Of a stretch of DNA of 5,308 bases, positions 1 through 4,192 are shown piece by piece; the stretch's first letter is position 1; each line of letters starts with the position of its first letter. The notes beneath the pieces are model-generated. The model ran no database searches. It had not been told where the DNA came from and saw nothing but the letters and a program-made list of their open reading frames with translations. A program made the position numbers and the translations under genes. This DNA is from Candidatus Bathyarchaeota archaeon (GTDB lineage Archaea > Thermoproteota > Bathyarchaeia > TCS64): NCBI GenBank assembly GCA_030613835.1, contig JAUWLH010000123.1, positions 1 to 5,308 on the forward strand, read 5' to 3'.

Positions 1-506
1 TACTTGGCTGCCAGGTTGTAGGCGAGGGTGATGGGGTCAAGAGGATCGACGTCGTGGCGACTGCCATGAAGTTCGGCTCAAACCTGAAAGCCATCGCGGA
101 TCTTGACCTGGGGTATGCCCCTGCATATAGCACGGCCATCGACGCCATAGCCCACGCGGCCAATGTCATGAGAAACAAGGTACATGGATTGGTTCACGGG
201 GTTACCCCCATTGAACTGAAGGAGAGGCTGGATGGCGACAGTGAGTTCGTGCTCCTTGATGTCAGGCGGGACGAGGAGTATAACGTCGTTCACTTCAAGG
301 ACTCGCGGACTCTTCATATCCCGTTGGTTGACCTGAAGAGGCGTCTAGCCGAGATACCGGAAGGCAAGGAGATCATTGTCTACTGCCTCATCAGCGTCAG
401 GGCTTACAATGTCGAGAGGACTCTCAGGGGCCTTGGCTTCGATGATGTCAAGACCTTGGACGGCAGTCTCGTGGCCTGGCCGTTCCCAGAGTACCTCACC
501 GGTTGA
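1..506 (+). CDS. C-terminal part of a CoA-disulfide reductase/NADH oxidase-like flavoenzyme with rhodanese domain (5' partial)
   Basis: The reading frame is open from the left edge (first full codon at 3) to TGA at 504-506. The GTG at 54 is internal, because the codons before it continue a family-like stretch (KRIDVVATAMKFG). Roughly the first 55 visible residues resemble the C-terminal dimerisation domain of pyridine nucleotide-disulfide oxidoreductases of the CoA-disulfide reductase/NADH oxidase group, including DLGYAPAYS and the downstream AANVMRN. A rhodanese domain follows: LLDVRRDEEY, then the active-site loop YCLISVR, whose Cys codon is at 384-386 with the C-x4-R spacing of rhodaneses. 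Such fusions reduce CoA or other disulfides/persulfides with NAD(P)H through FAD, probably in the cytoplasm. The FAD and NAD domains lie outside the window, so the exact substrate is unknown. The 3' end overlaps the convergent HIT gene by 11 bp. Confidence 0.85.
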   Translation, partial: LGCQVVGEGDGVKRIDVVATAMKFGSNLKAIADLDLGYAPAYSTAIDAIAHAANVMRNKVHGLVHGVTPIELKERLDGDSEFVLLDVRRDEEYNVVHFKDSRTLHIPLVDLKRRLAEIPEGKEIIVYCLISVRAYNVERTLRGLGFDDVKTLDGSLVAWPFPEYLTG

Positions 507-918
507 TCTCTTTCATTATCCTTTCCGCGATTTTCTCAAAGTACTCTTTGCTTCTCGGCTTGAACCTGGCGGCGCCGCTGAACAAGTTCTTTCCCGCCTT
601 CTTTGGTCTGGGAATGATGTGGATGTGGACGTGGGGAATTATCTGACCCGCGTTGGGGCCGTTGTTGATGCTGATGTTGCTGGCTGGGGCGTCGAATGCC
701 GCTTGTATTGGCTTGACCAGCCTCTTGAGGCTCTCGAAGAGGGCCTTGTAGACCTCCTCGGGCAGGTCCTCCACGAACTGCTGATGGTGCTTCGTGATGA
801 GCAGGACATGCCCGTCAGCCACCGGTGCTATATCGAGGAACGCGAGGGTGTGCTCGTCCTCGTAAACCTTGTAGCTGGGCAATGTACCCTCGACTATCCT
901 GCAGAGTATACACATCAT
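496..918 (-). CDS. HIT-family (histidine triad) nucleotide hydrolase/transferase
   Basis: The protein has 140 residues, a usual length for the HINT/HIT branch. It carries an N-terminal C3-x2-C6 pair (with H45 a likely further zinc ligand), LAFLDIAPVADGHVLLITK, and the signature HVHIHIIPR with the triad H96, H98 and H100; by homology to HINT1 the middle histidine is the nucleophile. Family members hydrolyse nucleoside phosphoramidates, aminoacyl-adenylates or dinucleoside polyphosphates in the cytoplasm, and the substrate cannot be read from sequence. The start is one of two adjacent ATGs at 913-918. The first overlaps the stop of the DUF362 gene as ATGA (915-918) and there is no SD, so translation is probably coupled. 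The last bases overlap the convergent flavoenzyme gene. The family assignment is firm; the physiological role is not. Confidence 0.93.
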   Translation of the reverse strand: MMCILCRIVEGTLPSYKVYEDEHTLAFLDIAPVADGHVLLITKHHQQFVEDLPEEVYKALFESLKRLVKPIQAAFDAPASNISINNGPNAGQIIPHVHIHIIPRPKKAGKNLFSGAARFKPRSKEYFEKIAERIMKEINR

Positions 919-2000
919 TCATCAGGCCTAATGGCTTTCATGGCGCTCTGAGGGCAGAGCTCTACGCAGCAGAAGCATTGGATACATTTGTCCATGTTGA
1001 ACTCAGGGAGCTCATGGATAGTGATTACCTGTGCGGGGCAGACCTTGGCGCAGACGCCGCATGCGGTGCACTTCTCTGGGTCTACTTCTATGGGCATCCT
1101 GATGTCGATGAACATCTGGCCGTCTTGGTGTATCTGTGGCTTCTTCATGGTGCGCATCACCGCCTCGATGGGTTCTCCGAGGACCTCGATCTCTTCCATC
1201 CCCTTAGGCCCGATTCCCCTCTGGATTGCCAGATAGTTTGTTCCCACTTCGTTGATCGGGTCCCAGCCCATGATTGACGCGGCCACTAGGTCAACGGCTA
1301 CCGCGTCCTCTCCCGCTATTATGAGCCCTAGGTCAACCGGGTCTCCCGCGGCGGGGCCCTCTCCTTCCATTGCAACGTGGGAGTCGACTATGTGGAGCTT
1401 GACTTGGTCTCTGATGGCCGTGTAGATATCCAGGAGCAGGTGGTTGAAGGCCTTCGCGTCGTTACCGACGTGGACGTGGTGGTGGGCCTTGGTACCCCCC
1501 TGCTGGAGGCCGAACAGGTTCTTGACGGCGCATGTGAGCGTCGTCAGTGCGTGGGTCTTGAGGGTAGGGAAACTGATGATGGGGTTCTTGGTCGCTGTCT
1601 CGGGGAACCAGATATCGTTGAGGACTACTCCTTCGATGGTTCTCTTGACGGGTAGCTCCCTGTCAAGCATGGTTATCTCGATTCCGTTCTCCTCGCAGAG
1701 ATTTCTTACGCCTAATCCGTCAAACACCACGTCGGGTCGCGTGTAAGCTGAGGTTGCGGGGCACTCACCGAGAACGGTCTTACTCCCCTGCTTATTGAGC
1801 AGCTCGTGGACGGCGAGGACGACCCGCATATCGGTGGTCGCGCCCGTCTCGGGTCCCTTGACTGTGAATAGATTGGGTTTAAGGAGGGTCTTTTGTCCCG
1901 GCTCGATGAACCTGCCTATGCCTCCGAGGAGCTCGACAGCCCTCTTCGTGGCCTCTCCGACCCCTATACCTGTCTTGACGACAGCGACCCGGTGCCTCAT
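915..2000 (-). CDS. DUF362 domain protein with C-terminal 2[4Fe-4S] ferredoxin domain
   Basis: I start this at ATG 1998-2000 (361 residues). The frame stays open upstream to 2141, but that extension runs antiparallel into the methyltransferase gene's 3' end and looks non-conserved, whereas MRHRVAVVKTG is a typical DUF362 N-terminus. DUF362 features follow: LLKPNL (39-44), FPTLKTH and KNLFG (144-164), VDSHVAMEGEGPAAGD (205-220), and AGEDAVAVDLVA (229-240). The tail has two classical clusters, C311/C314/C317/C321-P and C339/C342/C345/C349-P, that should bind two [4Fe-4S] centres. The family is widespread in anaerobic archaea and bacteria and is presumed to act in redox chemistry, but its reaction is not established. 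No signal peptide is seen, so it is probably cytoplasmic. It is joined by ATGA to the HIT gene downstream, which suggests co-expression. Confidence 0.92.
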   Translation of the reverse strand: MRHRVAVVKTGIGVGEATKRAVELLGGIGRFIEPGQKTLLKPNLFTVKGPETGATTDMRVVLAVHELLNKQGSKTVLGECPATSAYTRPDVVFDGLGVRNLCEENGIEITMLDRELPVKRTIEGVVLNDIWFPETATKNPIISFPTLKTHALTTLTCAVKNLFGLQQGGTKAHHHVHVGNDAKAFNHLLLDIYTAIRDQVKLHIVDSHVAMEGEGPAAGDPVDLGLIIAGEDAVAVDLVAASIMGWDPINEVGTNYLAIQRGIGPKGMEEIEVLGEPIEAVMRTMKKPQIHQDGQMFIDIRMPIEVDPEKCTACGVCAKVCPAQVITIHELPEFNMDKCIQCFCCVELCPQSAMKAIRPDE

Positions 2001-2023
2001 AGCACTGTTTTGTGTCTTGGAGG

Positions 2024-2030
2024 TGATAAG
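2024..2030 (-). promoter_or_regulatory. Weak TATA-like box for the DUF362 gene
   Basis: On the - strand CTTATCA is centred 27 nt before the ATG at 2000, the spacing expected for a leaderless archaeal transcript. No SD precedes this start, which fits leaderless translation. The match to the archaeal TATA consensus is only moderate. The upstream methyltransferase gene ends only 52 bp away, so read-through from it is the alternative. Confidence 0.35.
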
Positions 2031-2052
2031 TTCTAGGGTTGCGCGCACTGAT

Positions 2053-2769
2053 CTACCAAATCCCAGGGAACAGCCTGTACCTGACCCTCTCAGCGTACTC
2101 AGAGTATCCAATGAGCTCCACTTGGAGGGTCCTGTCCTCAAGGTATGTTCTGAGGCTCATGAGCACAGTGTATAGGGCCACGGGGAGGAAGGCATAGAGC
2201 GACCCAAGAATGGGGGGAATGGATGCTACCCAGAGTATCCCTGCAAGATAACCAGGGTGGCGAATGATGGCGTAGGGCCCCGTGGTTACAACATGGTGGC
2301 CTCTATCGTCCTGGATCCTCACGGTGGGCTCGAAGAAGGGGTTTTCTATCATCGCCCAGGTGGTGAGCACCGAAGAGACGATGAGGGAAACTAAACCCAT
2401 GGCGGCGAAGGGTAACCCAAGACTTGACCACCTGAATCGCCCGACATCCAGCCCTGCCACCGCTGGCATGAGGAGCAATGCGGTGAGGTTGCTGGCCCTC
2501 ATCAGCACTTCGTCCCACGTTTTCGAGCCCCCCCGTCTGATCTTCAGCCTCTGAATCAGGAGCCCGGGATTGTACCTGTAGAGGGCAAGGTTGTTCGCGA
2601 CGAAGTAGATAAACGCGACGATGAACAGGAACCAAGATCGGGGGATGTCAGTCCGACCTGCCGAGACGTAGAATATCGCCATCATTATTCCTAGTATCGC
2701 CGTGGACAACATTGTTTGCTTAATAGCTGCATTCCTTGCTTCCATTGACCAGAACACCTTACTAGTCAT
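2053..2769 (-). CDS. Isoprenylcysteine carboxyl methyltransferase/phospholipid methyltransferase-like membrane protein
   Basis: The protein has 238 residues and several hydrophobic spans, roughly 19-37, 45-64, 94-108, 118-138 and 174-205, so it is an integral membrane protein. The C-terminal half has the signature of the ICMT/PEMT methyltransferase fold: ENPFFEPTVRIQ (142-153), GHHVVTTGPYAIIRHPGYLAG (157-177), then a paired acidic site (E211-D212) in RTYLEDRTL and the closing YSEYAERVRYRLFPGIW. GPY-x3-RHPGY and the acidic segment form the S-adenosylmethionine pocket in studied relatives. The acceptor is uncertain: archaeal members may methylate lipids, quinone-like compounds or protein C-termini, and prokaryotic homologues are usually left as generic methyltransferases. 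The start ATG at 2767-2769 has no SD but sits about 37 nt downstream of a TATA box. It looks monocistronic, or weakly linked to the DUF362 gene 52 bp downstream. Confidence 0.88.
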   Translation of the reverse strand: MTSKVFWSMEARNAAIKQTMLSTAILGIMMAIFYVSAGRTDIPRSWFLFIVAFIYFVANNLALYRYNPGLLIQRLKIRRGGSKTWDEVLMRASNLTALLLMPAVAGLDVGRFRWSSLGLPFAAMGLVSLIVSSVLTTWAMIENPFFEPTVRIQDDRGHHVVTTGPYAIIRHPGYLAGILWVASIPPILGSLYAFLPVALYTVLMSLRTYLEDRTLQVELIGYSEYAERVRYRLFPGIW

Positions 2770-2921
2770 CTGAGTTTAACATGTCTACTTTATTGAAAAT
2801 TAGTTATAAACACTCGTCAAATGCCTCCGACGAGAAAATCCTCTAAGAAGCCTGCGGGTACGGTGATCATCGATGTCTCGGCCATTGCTGGGTGCCGATT
2901 TGGGATATTCTAATCCGAGAC
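2770..2921. other. Intergenic region with two opposing very short ORFs of unknown status
   Basis: These 152 bases separate serB from the methyltransferase gene. On the + strand 2821-2913 encodes 30 codons with a basic N-terminus (MPPTRKSSKKPAGTVIIDV...); an AT-rich TTTATT lies at 2789-2794, about 29 nt before its ATG, so a leaderless transcript is conceivable. On the - strand 2817-2885 encodes 22 codons starting MAETSMITVPAGFLEDFL. Neither has an SD, and I recognise neither. They may be chance ORFs or decayed remnants. No strong T-tract terminator for serB is visible here; the longest T run on the - strand inside the region is four. Confidence 0.3.
2803..2810 (-). promoter_or_regulatory. TATA box of the methyltransferase gene
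   Basis: TTTATAAC on the - strand is centred about 37 nt before the ATG at 2769, predicting a start of transcription near 2780 and a leader of about 10 nt with no SD. The TTATAA core is symmetric, so it could also direct weak transcription on the + strand. Confidence 0.5.
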
Positions 2922-3581
2922 CTACGTTTGGGCTGGTGACTCAACCCATTTTTGTTTTGTGAGATGTGTCCAGAGAAGTGGGACGGCGTCAGCCAGGTTT
3001 CCAGTCTTCACGATGTGGTCCAACCCCTGAATGCACTCCCTGTCCCCGAACCCAATGCCTAATCCGGCTGCTCTTAGCATGAGGACGTCGTTCGATCCGT
3101 CCCCTATGGCTGCGCAGCGGCCCAGTGGCACCCCGAGCCACTTTGATAGGGCGATGAGCCTGTCCCTTTTGTCCTCACCCGTTAGTATGGGGGTCTGAAC
3201 CCCCGTGACGACCCCATCCTCGGTTATGAGCCTGTTACACGCGACATAATCGATCCCGAGCCTCTCGGCTACTCGATCCGCCAGCTCTGCGAAGCCTCCC
3301 GTGATGATGACTGGGTGCGCCCCGAGCGACTTGACAGTGTCCACCGTCTCATATGCCCCCCTCTGTAGGGGGATGCTCCGAGATATTTCCTTGATCCTGT
3401 CGATGCTGGTTCCCGTGATCAGGTCAACCCTCCTAATAACGCTGGACGCGTAGTCTATCCTACCGTCCATTGCCTGGGCTGTAAGTGCCTCAAGCTGTCG
3501 GCCTATCCCCAGCTCCTCGCCTATGGCTGGGAATAGCTCGCCGTCCACCAATGTGCCTTCAAGATCAAATGCTACTATCAT
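2922..3581 (-). CDS. serB: SerB-like phosphoserine phosphatase (HAD superfamily)
   Basis: The protein has 219 residues, close to the compact archaeal SerB length, and contains the HAD motifs in order. Motif I is MIVAFDLEGTL (nucleophile D6, with E8 at the position usually held by a second Asp). A cap region follows with SerB-like TAQAMDGRIDYASSVIRRV. Motif II is VIITGGF (T94), motif III is K138 in GEDKRDR, and motif IV is GDGSNDVLML (D161, D165). CNRLITEDGVVTG also matches SerB proteins. The expected reaction is O-phospho-L-serine to serine plus phosphate, the last step of serine synthesis. The start at 3581 is preferred over an in-frame ATG at 3662 because GGTGA (3589-3593) lies 7 nt upstream and family homology begins at MIVAF. 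A Ser-rich leader ORF and a U8 tract lie just upstream. A different HAD phosphomonoesterase is possible given the DxE variant. Confidence 0.85.
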   Translation of the reverse strand: MIVAFDLEGTLVDGELFPAIGEELGIGRQLEALTAQAMDGRIDYASSVIRRVDLITGTSIDRIKEISRSIPLQRGAYETVDTVKSLGAHPVIITGGFAELADRVAERLGIDYVACNRLITEDGVVTGVQTPILTGEDKRDRLIALSKWLGVPLGRCAAIGDGSNDVLMLRAAGLGIGFGDRECIQGLDHIVKTGNLADAVPLLWTHLTKQKWVESPAQT

Positions 3582-3588
3582 TGTTGCT

Positions 3589-3593
3589 TCACC
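3589..3593 (-). promoter_or_regulatory. Shine-Dalgarno site of serB, inside an inverted repeat
   Basis: GGTGA stands 7 nt before the serB ATG at 3581 and decides the start in favour of this ATG. Four of its five bases (GGTG) lie in the 3' arm of the 8-bp inverted repeat 3590-3597/3616-3623, so the site can be masked in the RNA. Confidence 0.7.
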
Positions 3594-3623
3594 AAAAAAA
3601 ACGTCCAGGGGTGTGTTTTGGTG
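3590..3623 (-). repeat. Inverted repeat able to mask the serB ribosome-binding site
   Basis: CACCAAAA (3623 to 3616 in - strand order) is perfectly complementary to TTTTGGTG (3597 to 3590), with an 18-nt loop. In RNA this 8-bp helix includes GGUG of the serB SD and half of the U8 tract. The 5' arm begins four bases after the leader ORF stop codon, so a ribosome at or near that stop would cover it and prevent pairing. Confidence 0.55.
3594..3601 (-). terminator. U8 tract between the leader ORF and serB (candidate conditional terminator)
   Basis: On the - strand eight consecutive T residues begin 26 nt after the leader ORF stop codon and end immediately before the serB SD. Archaeal RNA polymerase terminates at runs of about five or more U without needing a hairpin, and this is the clearest such tract between genes in the window. 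Its position before serB means it would cut off serB expression if used, which fits an attenuator rather than an end-of-gene terminator. Activity is inferred. Confidence 0.5.
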
Positions 3624-3627
3624 GCGC

Positions 3628-3684
3628 CTACTTAGAGGAGCCACAGGACATGGAGGATACACAAGAGATGTATGCTTTGTTCAT
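3628..3684 (-). CDS. Serine-rich leader peptide upstream of serB (18 aa, MNKAYISCVSSMSCGSSK)
   Basis: This is an 18-codon ORF from ATG 3682-3684 to TAG 3628-3630. It is preceded by AGGTGA five nt upstream, one of the best SD sites in the window, and by TTTATAAG about 40 nt upstream, which puts the predicted transcript start only about 15 nt before the ATG. Six of 18 residues are Ser (two SS pairs), two are Cys and one Gly: serine and two amino acids made from it. All six Ser codons are UCC or UCU, whereas serB itself uses UCY for only two of nine serines. The stop codon lies 46 nt before the serB ATG, followed by a helix masking the serB SD and a U8 tract. I infer a leader peptide sensing serine or seryl-tRNA supply. 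A chance ORF cannot be excluded for something this short. Confidence 0.55.
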   Translation of the reverse strand: MNKAYISCVSSMSCGSSK

Positions 3685-3689
3685 GTCTT

Positions 3690-3695
3690 TCACCT
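3690..3695 (-). promoter_or_regulatory. Shine-Dalgarno site of the leader ORF
   Basis: AGGTGA matches six contiguous bases of the archaeal SD consensus GGAGGTGA and lies 5 nt before the leader ATG at 3684. Most other starts in the window (DUF362, HIT, methyltransferase, CBS, tfb) have no comparable site, so its presence before an 18-codon ORF argues that the ORF is translated. Confidence 0.6.
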
Positions 3696-3720
3696 GGATA
3701 GCATTGATGCGTTTGATGGA

Positions 3721-3728
3721 CTTATAAA
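3721..3728 (-). promoter_or_regulatory. TATA box of the leader-serB transcription unit
   Basis: TTTATAAG on the - strand predicts initiation near 3698-3700, just ahead of the leader SD (3690-3695). This gives serB its own promoter 67 bp beyond the end of the CBS gene, with a leader of about 117 nt before the serB ATG. The reverse reading, CTTATAAA on +, has no + strand gene to serve. Upstream, 3729-3790 holds nothing clear apart from GGGTACACCC at 3748-3757. Confidence 0.6.
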
Positions 3729-3790
3729 TCGTGTTGTGTGGTTTTTGGGTACACCCGGAGTCCCGTTGGCGATCCCAGTGAGGGAGAAGC

Positions 3791-4192
3791 CTACCTGACT
3801 TCCTGTGCCCGGGCTCTCTGCTCGGGCTGCACTGTCAAGAGGTCCCTGAGGGTGATGTACCCCACCAGTTTCCTGTCTACGACTGGCAGTGTGTCCACGT
3901 CTGACTCTGTGAAAATGGTCCGCACATCGCTGAGGGCCGTGGTGGGTCTGACCAGTATTATATCCTTGTCTGTGATGCTCTCGATGCTTACCTTGGCGGG
4001 GTTGAATCCCGGCGTGTAAGTGCAGCGGAGTATTTCGTTTACCGTGACGGACCCCAGTATCTCCTTGTTTTTCGTTACTATGATGGTGTCTATCCCCGCT
4101 GTGATCATCATCCGAGCGGTCTCGTTGACCGTAGCCTCGTGGGGCACCGTGTACGGGTGTCCCTTCATAGCGTGCCTTACCTGTAGAATCAT
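3791..4192 (-). CDS. Two-CBS-domain protein coupled to tfb
   Basis: The start is ATG 4190-4192, which overlaps the tfb stop as ATGA; the frame stays open to 4597 only because it runs through tfb in another frame. The product is 133 residues with two CBS domains and nothing else. The first spans about 3-57 (VRHAMKGHPYTVPHEATVNETARMM, then VTVNEILR) and the second about 72-122 (ITDKDIILVRPTTALSDV, then TLPVVDRKLVGYITLRDLL). Such stand-alone CBS pairs (Bateman modules) typically bind adenosyl ligands such as AMP, ATP or S-adenosylmethionine and act as energy or metabolite sensors. There is no signal peptide, so it is cytoplasmic. No SD precedes it, so translation probably depends on ribosomes finishing tfb, which would tie its level to TFB. 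A direct effect on TFB activity is speculation. No convincing terminator follows the gene. Confidence 0.9.
   Translation of the reverse strand: MILQVRHAMKGHPYTVPHEATVNETARMMITAGIDTIIVTKNKEILGSVTVNEILRCTYTPGFNPAKVSIESITDKDIILVRPTTALSDVRTIFTESDVDTLPVVDRKLVGYITLRDLLTVQPEQRARAQEVR

Noticed and set aside
376..951. A 191-codon + strand ORF opposite the HIT gene.
   Set aside because: It is antisense to a clear HIT gene and overlaps the rhodanese domain in another frame; its protein resembles nothing.
2019..2027. A perfect SD-like GGAGGTGAT on the + strand.
   Set aside because: No plausible + strand gene follows; all genes here are on the - strand, so the match is taken as coincidence.
2001..2141. 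N-terminal extension of the DUF362 protein by 47 residues.
   Set aside because: It overlaps the methyltransferase 3' end, has no family-like sequence and no SD; homology begins at the ATG at 2000.
3582..3662. N-terminal extension of SerB by 27 residues to an ATG at 3662.
   Set aside because: The extension reads through the U8 tract and the leader ORF in another frame, lacks a good SD, and SerB homology starts at MIVAF after GGTGA.
3748..3757. GGGTACACCC considered as a terminator hairpin after the CBS gene.
   Set aside because: The arms are only four bases with almost no loop, and no T run follows on the - strand.
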